Source: Chionoecetes opilio | Taxonomy: Eukaryota; Arthropoda; Malacostraca; Decapoda; Majidae | DNA length: 64,000 bases | Direction: 5' to 3' | Assembly: GCA_016584305.1 (NCBI GenBank) | Contig: JACEEZ010018612.1 | Coordinates: 18,501-82,500, forward strand | The notes under the pieces: model-generated | What the model was told of the DNA's origin: nothing | Databases searched by the model: none | Seen by the model: only the letters and a program-made list of their open reading frames with translations | Shown: in pieces, positions 48,229-59,955 of the stretch | Numbering within the stretch: the stretch's first letter is position 1 | Layout of the letters: each line of letters opens with the position of its first letter | Position numbers and translations under genes: made by a program

Positions 48229-49140
48229 CCCTTCATATTAGACCGCTTATCGCCGCTCAAATTGTCAACTCAACATTATTGTATTATTTTCTCATTTTAT
48301 TTTGGAATGCTTGGGTTTTAAGGAGTTTTGATGTATCACATATTGAGATATAATATTATAGGGAAGGAGCCTGTGTTGCTAGTGATTTAGTGGTAGAAGG
48401 TGTGTATTGTTTAAAATAGTGACTATTAGTGTTATGGCGTGGCCGCTACTACGTCTCCCTGTCACAACACCCTAAATCTCCCTTATCTAAGGCGACACGC
48501 AGTGCTACACTGACCTAAATAGTGACACGTCTATAGAACTGCAGTTCACAACCATATAATATATATATAATAATGAGCATTATTCATGATAATAAGCAAT
48601 ACCTTTGGAAGCCACGGCTGAATCTGGCTCGTAGTAATTTGTTTAACTTTCACTAGAGCTTGAGCTTGACTAGCTACACGCCCGTCAGGGTGGCAAGGTT
48701 GGTAGAGACGTGAGTTCGCAATGTGCAGCATCCCTGTGCATTCGGTCAGCGGTTCGAGTCCGCCTAGTTCATGCTGACGTGGCGGCGCTTTGTATAGTCA
48801 ATAACCTTGTAGTTGGTACTTGCAAAGTGTCTAGATAGGATGAAAATCTTATCTTATCTTGACTAGCTACACGTTCTGGTTGTGTTTGTGATTGATTATT
48901 TCTCATTTATTTCACGTGTAGGAGCGGACCAAATTCAGCATGTAGTGCCAGTCACTGTTTACCTCCCAACATAGCTACACAGTCTGGTTGTGTTTGTAAT
49001 TATTTCTCATTTATTTCACAATTTTTCCGGTTTTTTCATATATTTTTCCCCCCTTGGGAAAATACCCTCGCTATAACGGACAATCGGCTATAACGGACTC
49101 CTCCTCCCCCCCTTTAGTCCGTTATATCGAGGTTTGACTG
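48131..49140 (+). mobile_element. Non-autonomous pogo/Tigger-like element
   Basis: It starts CAGTCAAACCTCGATATAAC and ends with the complement (gttatatcgaggtttgactg), with TA on each side (48129-48130 and 49141-49142). Further inverted TAACGGAC motifs lie inside both ends (48144-48195 and 49075-49135). The ends resemble those of pogo/Tigger transposons, which also use TA. No transposase is encoded, and a SINE sits at 48681-48857. It lies in the intron or upstream region of the BET exon. Confidence 0.87.
48681..48857 (+). mobile_element. tRNA-derived SINE with 16-bp target duplication
   Basis: The 177-bp insert is flanked by cttgactagctacacg at 48665-48680 and 48858-48873. Inside are a box-A-like tggcaaggttggtagag (48691-48707) and a perfect box B, ggttcgagtcc (about 48750), the two parts of an internal RNA polymerase III promoter. 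The 3' end is a run of ATCTT units (about 48847-48857). Another copy of the host element (30215-31495) has the empty site near 31230-31250. Confidence 0.9.
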
Positions 49141-49142
49141 TA

Positions 49143-49384
49143 CTGTTGAATAAAAAACTGACATTATAACTTAAGCAAACTTAGGCAAAACTTACTTAAG
49201 CAAACTAGGCAGTTTAAACAAAGTTAAGCAAAATTTTGTAACTGGGTCAACAGCTTAATTTTGTAACAGGTAAATTTTTTTGGGTCCATATTTAACTCAG
49301 CCGGTGTTTGTTTATTATACCTAAAATGATAATAACCTATACTTTTCTAATTCAGTTTTTTAACATTGAATTTCTTTTACACAG
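49143..49384. other. Probable end of an intron
   Basis: AT-rich sequence ending in a pyrimidine-rich stretch and acacag at 49379-49384, a plausible 3' splice site for the BET exon. Confidence 0.6.
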
Positions 49385-50102
49385 GGACATAACTATGGAG
49401 GAGACGAACAGAGGGGGCATGCAGGTGGACTCTCCCCCTAAGGTGGGAGGGACAGTTGAGCCCCGACCAACAGAGGAACCTATTATAGATCCCATTAATG
49501 GCATTGTACAGCCTCCCTTCACCCCTCCATCTCATAGACCTGGACGTGTTACAAATCAGCTTCAGTACATCCAGAAACCGGTGATGAACACTGTTTGGAA
49601 ACACCAGTTTGCATGGCCATTTCACCAACCAGTGGATGCCATGAAGCTCAATTTACCCGATTACCACAAAATAATAAAGCACCCTATGGACTTAGGCACT
49701 ATTAAGAAACGTCTTGAAAATAAATATTATTGGAGTGCCAAAGAGTGTATACAAGACTTCAATACTGTGTTTACTAATTGCTATGTGTATAATAAGCCTG
49801 GTGAGGATGTATTGTTAATGGCACAGACTCTAGAAAAAATATTCTTAAGAAAAGTGGCAGCTATGCCAAAAGATGAAATTGAAGTAGAGGATGCTACTAG
49901 CAAAGGTGGCAAAGGCCGTAAAGGTCAGACACCAGCAGTGCCGGGAACAAAGCCTCCTAGACCTCCCTCAGTCCCTTCTGCCCCCTCAGTGACTGCCCCA
50001 TCCACAGTGCCAGTGGTTACGGCATCTCCTGTTATGAGTGCCGTCACAGTTGGGGGTGTAACCAGCGCAAGTTCGCCAGCCCTGTCCAACTCGTTCTCTT
50101 AA
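49385..50102 (+). CDS. BET-family bromodomain protein, first coding exon
   Basis: From the ATG at 49395 the frame gives 235 residues, ending at TAA 50100-50102. Residues 51-160 form bromodomain 1 of the BET family (BRD2/BRD3/BRD4; fs(1)h in flies). Visible are [12 protein letters not shown], the WPF shelf at 74-76, [18 protein letters not shown], and [10 protein letters not shown] with the acetyl-lysine-binding Asn133. BET proteins read acetylated histones in the nucleus and promote transcription. A Ser/Pro/Thr-rich linker follows. Usual family members continue with a second bromodomain and an ET domain, which are not in this window. Either an unrecognised splice donor lies in the linker or a short form ends here. 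The ATG is chosen because it follows a good splice acceptor by ten bases and the product starts in typical BET fashion. The sequence 49308-49384 upstream is intron-like. Confidence 0.93.
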
Positions 50103-50660
50103 CCCGCCCCCTCCCCTTCCCCTCGTTCTCTTCTCTTTTGAAATAATTGCGATTTAAGTTGGGGGTGTAATTACTATAAAAAAACATTATAAAAAACCCA
50201 ATGTATTACACACCAAGATGATTGTCTAGCCATACCTAACACATTACCAAAAATAAAGAAAAAGGTTTTTTAATAAGTATTTTTTGTATTCAGTACTATC
50301 ATAGGGTACATTGTACATGTACATAATGTAATTATTTTAGGGTGATAACAACACAATCAGATGAAAGGCAAGGTAATAAAACAAGTACCCTGTTAATATT
50401 TTTCAGCTTGGATGACAATTACTATTTTTTCTGTATTTTGTTTAGTTGAAATTTATATTTTTTTCAAATTTTGGACTTATTTATGAATATAAAACTGTGG
50501 ATTATTATAGATTATCTTTAATAACAAAGAGAACACTCATCAAGCTTGATGGTGGTTTAATGTTTGAAGGGGTTGAGAGCAGTCGGGGGGGTGGGGGTGG
50601 GGTCACACTTGTTACAGGTGTCACTTTTAGGCAGTTCAAAACTGCTGTTATACTCCTATA
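50103..50660. other. Intron or downstream region of the BET exon
   Basis: AT-rich sequence with a G-rich patch at 50585-50600. No further coding similarity was found. Confidence 0.5.
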
Positions 50661-50940
50661 TTATACTGCTATGCTATACTCCTTTGTAAACACATCTCTA
50701 TAGTACCACAGTTTCACCACATTCTCAGATCCTTTATGTTCAGTATGTATCCACTCCTTGTACAAGTCATACACAACATTAATGTTCATTCCTGGTTGCA
50801 AGTACTTTCGATGAGGGCTCTTGGCTCGGGAGTAGTGACTTGATAGAGTTACAAAGCTTTCAATGTATTCTTTCACAAGATTTCTCTTAAACTGTGACAC
50901 TTTGACACCAGGTACATGCCTGCCTCTGATCAAGTACGAC
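50661..50940 (-). pseudogene. Transposon-derived domain fragment
   Basis: The last part of an open minus-strand frame (51047-50661, 128 residues) reads VKEYIESFVTLSSHYSR, then SPHRKYLQPGMNI, VYDLYKEWI and YYRDVFTKEYSIAV. The pattern IxSF-SHYxR-KYL-xYxLY is one I associate with repetitive uncharacterised arthropod proteins, probably of transposon origin; this is recall, not a search. The upstream 35 residues run into a different repeat and are unlikely to belong. It lies opposite in strand to the BET gene, within or after it. Function unknown. Confidence 0.5.
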
Positions 50941-50971
50941 AGTCTCTGTCTTAGATTGCTTGTCTCTAGAG

Positions 50972-51060
50972 CAGTGGTTCCCAAACCCGGGGACGCGACC
51001 CCAAATGGGGTTGCAAGCATCATCACAAAGGGTCGTAGGGAGCTCATGGGGTCGATGGGG
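50972..51060 (+). mobile_element. hAT-type MITE end
   Basis: It starts CAGTGGTTCCCAAACCCGGG and runs into ggacgcgacccc and ggggttgcaag, the terminal motif seen in many hAT-derived MITEs. The preceding eight bases (ctctagag-type) might be a target duplicate. No opposite end was found. Confidence 0.55.
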
Positions 51061-52759
<1,699 letters not shown>

Positions 52760-52760
52760 T

Positions 52761-52853
<93 letters not shown>
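52760..52853. repeat. (CT)n microsatellite
   Basis: CT array just before the left inverted repeat of the composite element. Confidence 0.97.
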
Positions 52854-52855
<2 letters not shown>

Positions 52856-53236
52856 CGTTTCCTCTACTGTGCCTCGTAAATTGTGAGATTGGTGTGCCGG
52901 TGTCGTGTGGGCAAGTGTCTGTTTATGAGGGAATGTCTGTTTACTAACAAAAGGAAAGAAAACGGGCGTTCAGGGGAGTAATTACTAATATTGACTTGAT
53001 CAACAAAGGCATGTCCAGGTGTACTACGACAACAAACCCGTCTTTATTTATCACTAGCCGCAAAGCCGCCCTCCGGGCGGACTTTTTGGCTAGCTCCTCC
53101 GGAGGGCTATTGGTGGGCCTTCGGCCCACCACCTGTGTTTGGTGGGCCAAAGGCCCACCAAACACAGACTCTCCAGATAGCCCCTTCTAGCTTTCCTGAA
53201 ATCATGGATGTAGAAATGTATGTACTAACGCCAACC

Positions 53237-53480
53237 TATTCACATCACCCCCAACCCATTCACTCACCCATTACCCATCACCCCCCACCCATTCACTCAC
53301 CCATTACCCCCACCCCCCACCCATTCACTCACCCATTATCCATCACCACACACCCATTCACTCACCCATTACCCCTCACCCCCCATCTATTCCCTCACCC
53401 ATCCCCCATCACCCCCCACCCATTCACTCACCCACCACCCCACACCCATTACCCATCACCCCACCCATTACCCATCACCC
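53237..53480. repeat. ACCC-rich minisatellite
   Basis: Irregular units of the type cacccattcactcacccatt. A second, shorter array lies at 53706-53850. Confidence 0.9.
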
Positions 53481-53486
53481 TACATC

Positions 53487-54073
53487 AAGGTTTCCTCAAT
53501 TCTCGCAACCCACTTTTTATTAAACAATTCTCGCTAATAGGCTGCTAAAAAAAAGAGGAAAAAAAAGTGATTAGATCATCTCATAAATGGGCTTAAAACC
53601 TTCCCCTGCTCGAGCCGGTTCCAAAAATGTGCCATATGAGGGGATTCCGCCACAGGGGGTGGCACCTGGAGCGGACACACACACACACACTTTCGCTTAT
53701 ATTATTATAGATCACCACACCCATTCACTCACCCATTACCCCTCACCCCCCATCTATTCCCTCACCCATCACCCATCACCCCCCACCCATTCACTCACCC
53801 ATCACCCACACCCATTACCCATCACCCCACCCATTCACTCACCCATTACCCATCACCCTACATCAAGGTTTCCTCAATTCTCGCAACCCACTTTTTTTTC
53901 ACAATTCTCGCTAATAGGCTGCTAAAAAAAAAGGTGATCGGATCATCTCATAAATGGGCTTAAAACCTTCCCCTGGTCGAGCCGGTTCCAAAAATGTGCC
54001 ATATGAGGGGATTCCGCTACAGGGGGTGACACCTGGAGCGGACACACACAACACACTCGCTTATATTATTATA
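53487..54073. repeat. Direct repeat of about 215 bp, two copies
   Basis: 53487-53710 and about 53862-54073 both run from catcaaggtttcctcaattc to cttatattattatagat. They share gctaataggctgctaaaa and gagggg attccgc blocks, and are separated by the second minisatellite. Confidence 0.88.
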
Positions 54074-54180
54074 GATTAAAGGGGGAGGGGGGGGGGGCAC
54101 GAAGTGAAACACTCGCCGACGTCGGCGAGAATTCCTATCGGCGACAGTTATAGGTATGGTTTTGAGCATATATGATATAA

Positions 54181-54687
54181 AGCCGGCCACACACACACCG
54201 GCGCGGCCTGTCCGGCCGACAAAAAGTGGCGGGGCATCGTTCGCCGGACGAGACCCACACACACACCGGCCGCCTCATGAAAATATACAGTACACGTCGG
54301 ACCACCGTGGTGACAACATGAATCCGCTGTCCGAAAATGACTTGTTGGTGATGGCTCCATGTGCAGCCATATATAATACCTATATATAATACGTCCTACT
54401 ATATATAATACGTCCTATATAATACCTATATTATCATAGATACAATTATTACTGGTACAATTAGTCATTATCTGGCCGAGCGAGGGGCGGGCCGCGCCGG
54501 AAGGCACCCACACACACGCAGGCGGCAGGCCGCGCCGGACGGAATTTTCAAGCGCCGACTGATTTTCATCCGGCCGCTGCGACAGGCCCCGCCGGATGAA
54601 AAACACCCCCACACACACACCGGCCGCCTCTAGCCACGCCCCTTTTCGTCGGCCGGACAGGCCGCGCCGGTGTGTGTGTGGCCGGCT
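54181..54687. mobile_element. PIF/Harbinger-like MITE, TAA target duplication
   Basis: Terminal inverted repeats of about 36 bp start AGCCGGCCACACACACACCG, with TAA immediately outside on both sides (54178-54180 and 54688-54690). A 3-bp TWA duplication is typical of PIF/Harbinger elements. Similarity to the coding-like fragment at 14930-15172 suggests that fragment's family supplied the transposase. Confidence 0.85.
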
Positions 54688-54690
54688 TAA

Positions 54691-54783
54691 GAGGCATTCA
54701 ATTTCGTACAGAAATGTCCTCTGAGCAGGAGATGGGAGTATATATGGGTGGTTAAGACATTTCTGTACGAAATTGAATGCCTC
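54691..54783. other. 28-bp perfect inverted repeat (hairpin)
   Basis: gaggcattcaatttcgtaca begins the left arm (54691-54718), and its exact complement is at 54756-54783. The loop is 37 bases. It lies just right of the Harbinger-like MITE. Confidence 0.9.
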
Positions 54784-55020
54784 ATATATCATATATGCTG
54801 AAAACCATACCTATAACTGTCGCCGATAGGAATTCTCGCCGACGTCGGCGAGTGTTCCACTTCGTGCCTCCCCCCCCTCCCCCTTTAATGATAAATAAAG
54901 ACGGGTTTGTTGTCGTAGTACGCCTGGACATGCCTTTGTTGATCAAGTCAAAATTAGTAATTACTCCCCTGAACACCCGTTTTCTTTGCTTTTGTTAGTA
55001 AACAGACATTCCCTCATAAA

Positions 55021-55066
55021 CAGACACTTGCCCACACGACACCGGTGTCGTGTGGGCAAGTGTCTG
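55021..55066. other. 46-bp perfect palindrome
   Basis: Centred on ccgg at 55042-55045, with half-site cagacacttgcccacacgac. One half is the terminal sequence of the composite element, so the palindrome looks like two element ends joined head to head. Confidence 0.92.
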
Positions 55067-55114
55067 TGTAGTGTCCAGGCGGCATATTCTCCACGCCCTC
55101 TCCCTTTTCGGCAG

Positions 55115-55270
55115 ACCGCTAGGTTAGGTAAGGTTAGAAAAACGTTAAGTTAGGTTAGGTTAAGTTAGGTCAGGTTTAGGTTTACTTTAATTATAGTAAC
55201 TCCCTTTTCGGCAGACCGCTAGGTTAGGTAAGGTTAGAAAAACTAAGTTAGGTTAGGTTAAGTTTAGGTT
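55115..55270. repeat. TTAGG-like stretch
   Basis: Scattered aagttaggttaggttaag units in two related blocks that both start ccttttcggcagaccgctagg. TTAGG is the usual arthropod telomere unit, but the runs here are only two to three units long. Confidence 0.8.
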
Positions 55271-55384
55271 TACTTTGATTATATAGTCTATTCACTTAAG
55301 CTGGATTCCTGGGCTGGGAGCTGCTCGATGCCTAGCCGAGTTTGTAAGGACGTCGCTGATTGGCTGATAGACTCGGGCTGGGTG

Positions 55385-56863
55385 GCGATCAAGGAAGCTA
55401 GAGTTCAAGGAAATCCGACTCCACAGTAAAGTTTGAAACCCGTACGGTGCTGCCATCTATGTCGAACACAGGGTGTCTCTCTAGCTTCCTTGGTGGCGAT
55501 GGTGGTGGTACTTGCCTCGCCGCAACCCAAAACCCTTGTGTTGCCTCAGAAAAATATTCATATTTCTTGGCTTTACTCATCTCTTACACAAGATAGGCCT
55601 ATTTTGTTTGCATCAGTGAATCAGGCAGTGATTGTTCAACAACAACACGCCATTCATAACTCAATAGGGTAAAAAATAAAGTCATGACTGACTATCACAA
55701 GAGTAGGCGGACTTTTAGGTTTTCAGTGCATTGGAATGTTGTACTCCTACCCGATATTACCAAGCTACCAGATGATATTTATAAAAGCTGAGCCTACCAT
55801 CGTGTTCATAATACATTGCTGCATATCATGAGCATAAAAAAATTACACTAAGACTACATTAATATTAAGATAATTGAAGGAAAGTAAAAGAGTGTATAAA
55901 CATTTTTTCTTGCTTATTTTGCTTCAACTCGCTGTAACTCCATAAGTTTTGGTCGCATTCAATTTTCAAGAACTGTTTCAAAATCCTTATACTTTTCCGC
56001 TACCTGTGGGATGTAGCACGTACCAATAAGGAAAAGAGTAGGTGGTCAAAATGGCTAAGAAAGTTAAACTGTTTCAAACTGGTGCCGTGACGGGTGAAGC
56101 CTCTGATAGCTCTCCCGAGAAAAAGTCTCTTGTGGTATAGGAGCAATGCTCACCCGTCACTGTGCCAGTTTGCAGTAGTAGTTTAACTTTCTTAGCAATT
56201 TTGACCACCTACTCTTTTCCTTATTGGTATGTGCTACATACCACAGGAAGCGGAAAAGTATAAGGATTTTGAAACGGTTCTTGAAAATTGAATGCGACCA
56301 AAATTTATGGAGTTACAGCAAGTTGAAGCAAAATAAGCAAGAAAAACTGTTTATACACTCTTTTACTTTCCTTCAGTTATCTTAATATTAGTGTAATCTT
56401 AGTGTAATTTTTTTATGCTCATGATATGCAGCAATGTATTATGAACACGATGGTAGGCTCAGCTTTCATAAATATCATCTGGTAGCTTGGTAATATCGGG
56501 TAGGAGTACAACATTTCAATGCACTGAAAACCTAAAATTCGCCTACTCCTGTGATAGTCAGTCATGACTTTATTTTTTACCCTATTGAGTTATGAATGGT
56601 ATGTTGTTGTTGAACAACCACTGCCTGATTCACTGATGCAAACAAAATAGGCCTATCTTGTGTAAGAGATGAGTAAAGCTAAGAAATATGAATATTTTTC
56701 TGAGGCAACACAAGGGTTTTGGGTTGCGGCGAGGCAAGTACCACCACCATCGCCACCAAGGAAGCTAGAGAGACACCCTGTGTTCGACATAGATGGCAGC
56801 ACCGTACGGGTTTCAAACTTTACTGTAGAGTCGGATTTCCTTGTACTCTAGCTTCCTTGGTGG
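55385..56863. repeat. Palindromic unit 1
   Basis: The arms mirror each other around about 56122. Landmarks such as aaccctttgtg-type, gactatcacaagagtaggcg and cctacccgatattacc recur in reverse complement. Imperfect, with a short non-palindromic centre holding a 29-codon frame. Confidence 0.88.
56051..56140 (+). other. 29-codon frame at the palindrome centre
   Basis: It reads MAKKVKLFQTGAVTGEASDS and nine more residues to a stop. It is identical in both tandem units (second copy 57418-57507). It may simply be conserved because the units are recent copies. I would not call it a gene. Confidence 0.25.
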
Positions 56864-58127
56864 CGATGGTGGTGGTACTTGCCTCGCCTCAACCCAAAAC
56901 CCTTGCGTTGCCTCAGAAAAATATTCATATTTCTTGGCTTTACTCACCTCTTACACAAGATAGGCCTATTTTGTTTGCATCAGTGAATCAGGCAGTGATT
57001 GTTCAACAACAACACGCCATTCATAACTCAATAGGGTAAAAAATAAAGTCATGACTGACTATCACAAGAGTAGGCGGACTTTTAGGTTTTCAGTGCATTG
57101 GAATGTTGTACTCCTACCCGATATTACCAAGCTACCAGATGATATTTATAAAAGCTGAGCCTACCATCGTGTTCATAATACATTGCTGCATATCATGAGC
57201 ATAAAAAAATTACACTAAGACTACATTAATATTAAGATAATTGAAGGAAAGTAAAAGAGTGTATAAACATTTTTTCTTGCTTATTTTGCTTCAACTCGCT
57301 GTAACTCCATAAGTTTTGGTCGCATTCAATTTTCAAGAACTGTTTCAAAATCCTTATACTTTTCCGCTACCTGTGGGATGTAGCACGTACCAATAAGGAA
57401 AAGAGTAGGTGGTCAAAATGGCTAAGAAAGTTAAACTGTTTCAAACTGGTGCCGTGACGGGTGAAGCCTCTGATAGCTCTCCCGAGAAAAAGTCTCTTGT
57501 GGTATAGGAGCAATGCTCACCCGTCACTGTGCCAGTTTGCAGTAGTAGTTTAACTTTCTTAGCAATTTTGACCACCTACTCTTTTCCTTATTGGTATGTG
57601 CTACATACCACAGGAAGCGGAAAAGTATAAGGATTTTGAAACGGTTCTTGAAAATTGAATGCGACCAAAATTTATGGAGTTACAGCAAGTTGAAGCAAAA
57701 TAAGCAAGAAAAACTGTTTATACACTCTTTTACTTTCCTTCAGTTATCTTAATATTAGTGTAATCTTAGTGTAATTTTTTTATGCTCATGATATGCAGCA
57801 ATGTATTATGAACACGATGGTAGGCTCAGCTTTCATAAATATCATCTGGTAGTTTGGTAATATCGGGTAGGAGTACAACATTTCAATGCACTGAAAACCT
57901 AAAAGTCCGCCTACTCTTGTGATAGTCAGTCATGACTCTATTTTTTACCCTATTGAGTTATGAATGGCGTGTTGTTGTTGAACAATCACTGCCTGATTCA
58001 CTGATGCAAACAAAATAGGCCTATCTTGTGTAAGAGATGAGTAAAGCCAAAAAATATGAATATTTTTCTAAGGCAAGGCAAGGGTTTTGGGTTGCGGCGA
58101 GGCAAGTACCACCACCATCACCACCCA
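56838..58127. repeat. Palindromic unit 2
   Basis: Direct copy of unit 1, offset by about 1367 bp. The stretch compared from cttccttggtggcgatgg onwards shows only a handful of differences over about 1 kb. Confidence 0.9.
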
Positions 58128-58274
58128 GCCCGAGTCTATCAGCCAATCAGCGACGTCCTTACAAACTCGTCTAGGCAGCGAGCAGCTACCAAGAATCCAG
58201 CTTAAGTGAATAGACTATAGTAACTTTGTGTGGGAATCACAATGAGGTTATTTTCAAGAAAATCCTGTCAAAAT

Positions 58275-58366
58275 TAATAGTTACTCCCCTTAACTCCCGT
58301 TTTCCTTGCCATTGTTAGTAAACAGACATTCCCTCATAAACAGACACTTGCCCACACGACACCGGC
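58275..58366. repeat. Solo end of the 52.9-kb composite element
   Basis: aactcccgttttcc, tagtaaacagacattccc and cacttgcccacacgacaccgg repeat 54968-55044 without a matching opposite end. Confidence 0.8.
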
Positions 58367-58377
58367 AAGTCCCCCCA

Positions 58378-58762
<385 letters not shown>

Positions 58763-58799
58763 GGCAAACTATTTAGAACCACAAAGTTATTGATTCCAG

Positions 58800-59131
58800 G
58801 TTCAAAGTTTTTTTGCTTCTATATTTATTTCGTGAAGTGTGTGTGTATCACCAAGGTCTTGTCCACGCGAGCTGGACTCGCGATCGACATTTTTTACCCT
58901 CCAGGAGAGAGTTCGGAGCTCGTAGGATCGATCTATGGGTAATGCAGGGAGCTCACCACCACACTCACCCCCATTTCCTTGCTCAAGGGGGACAGTAACC
59001 CCCATAATTTTTAAGTGAGAAATCTCCGTGAACGAGCTGGGGCCGGGGATCGAACACCCTACAATAGAATGGTACGCGCAAGATTTACCTTGGGTACGCG
59101 GCTCTCTTAAACCACCAAGCTACTCAGGCGA
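58800..59131 (-). mobile_element. tRNA-derived SINE
   Basis: The minus strand starts gcctgagtagcttggtggtt (box A around 59106-59122). It carries box B as gtgttcgatcccc (59043-59056), spaced as in a tRNA gene. A non-tRNA body follows, and the end near 58800 is A-rich (caaaaaaactttgaac). The tRNA part resembles a serine/leucine-type tRNA but is degenerate, so it is a SINE and not a tRNA gene. Confidence 0.75.
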
Positions 59132-59517
59132 TGTTGTGTGGGGGGGGGGGGTGAGATTCAGATTCAGATTTAATACTTTTATTCACAATTGAAGTACAGT
59201 TGTGAAAAAGACTGTTTCATAAGAACAGTCTTATCTCAGTATACATATGATGAGCTGGTAAAGGACATCGAATATGAGGGGCATAGTCGTTGAGTTATAA
59301 TAATCTAAACACACATGGGCCAAGGGGAGTATTATGACATTCATGTTTACCCTACACGATTTACGACAGGGCACAGAGTTCAGATCGCACAGTCAGGGAG
59401 GGAGGGGAGAGGATGAGTTATAGGCGCACTTAGGCACAGAATGAGAGGGACGGGTGGGTGGCAGGCAGGCTCTCCCAGGGGGAGGGCGGGGGGGCGTCAA
59501 GCCGAGCGGGCACTGAG

Positions 59518-59955
59518 CTAGGCAGGAGTCTCATGTTCCCCGTCAGGCGTCCGTCGACCTCCCTTACCCCGGGATTTTTTGGGCGCCATGGGGGGAGGGG
59601 GGAGAGGGTCCATGGTGTCTATATCCATGGTCATCAGGGCGTCGTCAGGGGCTACAGCTCGGCGTCGCCTTGAACCAAGAGTGTCTTGTATCGTTCGGGT
59701 CATCTCTGTCAGCATTTCCTTTAGGCTCAATATCTCTCCTGTCACGCTCACCATGTCGCTTCGAGCGGTCGCCATCACACCCTTCAAGACTGCCACCTCC
59801 CCCTTCAATTCTTGTAGAGAGACTATTTGGGCACGCAAATCAGCACATTCCTCCCGGTAATGGGCCTGCGCCTCCTGTAGTATCTTCATCTCGTTCATCA
59901 AAGTCAAAATAGCCTCAGAATCGCTGAGGGAGGCAACACCGCCTTCAACAACCTG
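59518..59955 (-). CDS. LINE ORF1 C-terminal part, coiled coil
   Basis: In the frame reached by a one-base shift at 59957-59962 the reading continues VVEGGVASLSDSEAILTLMN. A long heptad-like helix follows (LQEAQAHYREECADLRAQIV, then EVAVLKGVMATARSDM and LSLKEMLTEMTRTI), and then a Pro-rich and basic tail (MAPKKSRGKGGRR). A coiled coil would suit self-association of ORF1. The frame shift may be a true mutation, a length error in the C run, or less likely a programmed shift. Confidence 0.72.
   Translation of the reverse strand, partial: QVVEGGVASLSDSEAILTLMNEMKILQEAQAHYREECADLRAQIVSLQELKGEVAVLKGVMATARSDMVSVTGEILSLKEMLTEMTRTIQDTLGSRRRRAVAPDDALMTMDIDTMDPLPPPPMAPKKSRGKGGRRTPDGEHETPA

Larger units (their letters stand above)
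54075..54893. mobile_element. Inner inverted-repeat element, about 110-bp TIRs
   Basis: The left end (ttaaagggggagggg, then cactcgccgacgtcggcg and gcgacagttataggtat) is mirrored at the right end down to ccctttaa. It contains a TAA-flanked MITE (54181-54687) and a 28-bp hairpin. Confidence 0.85.
52897..55066. mobile_element. Composite element with about 160-bp inverted ends
   Basis: The left end 52897-53056 (ccggtgtcgtgtgggcaagt through aaacccgtctttattta) pairs in inverted orientation with 54893-55045. Between them lie two ACCC-rich minisatellites, a duplicated block of about 215 bp and a second inverted-repeat element that itself holds a MITE. The right end runs into a 46-bp perfect palindrome (55021-55066). 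No transposase is present. Class unknown. Confidence 0.78.
55284..58222. mobile_element. Composite element: outer TIRs around two palindromes
   Basis: 55284-55384 (tctattcacttaagctgga through gatagactcgggctgggtgg) is mirrored at about 58110-58222. Inside are two head-to-tail palindromic units. No transposase is present. Confidence 0.83.

Noticed and set aside
53237..53850. CRISPR-like array in the ACCC-rich repeats
   Set aside because: Units are irregular, with no fixed repeat and unique spacers, in a eukaryotic repeat context.
55115..55270. Interstitial telomere
   Set aside because: TTAGG units occur only two or three in a row and are part of a repeated element flank, so a telomere remnant is not supported.
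59030..59131. A functional tRNA gene on the minus strand
   Set aside because: The A and B boxes are present but arms do not pair well, and the sequence continues into a SINE body with an A-rich end. The same holds for 48681-48857.
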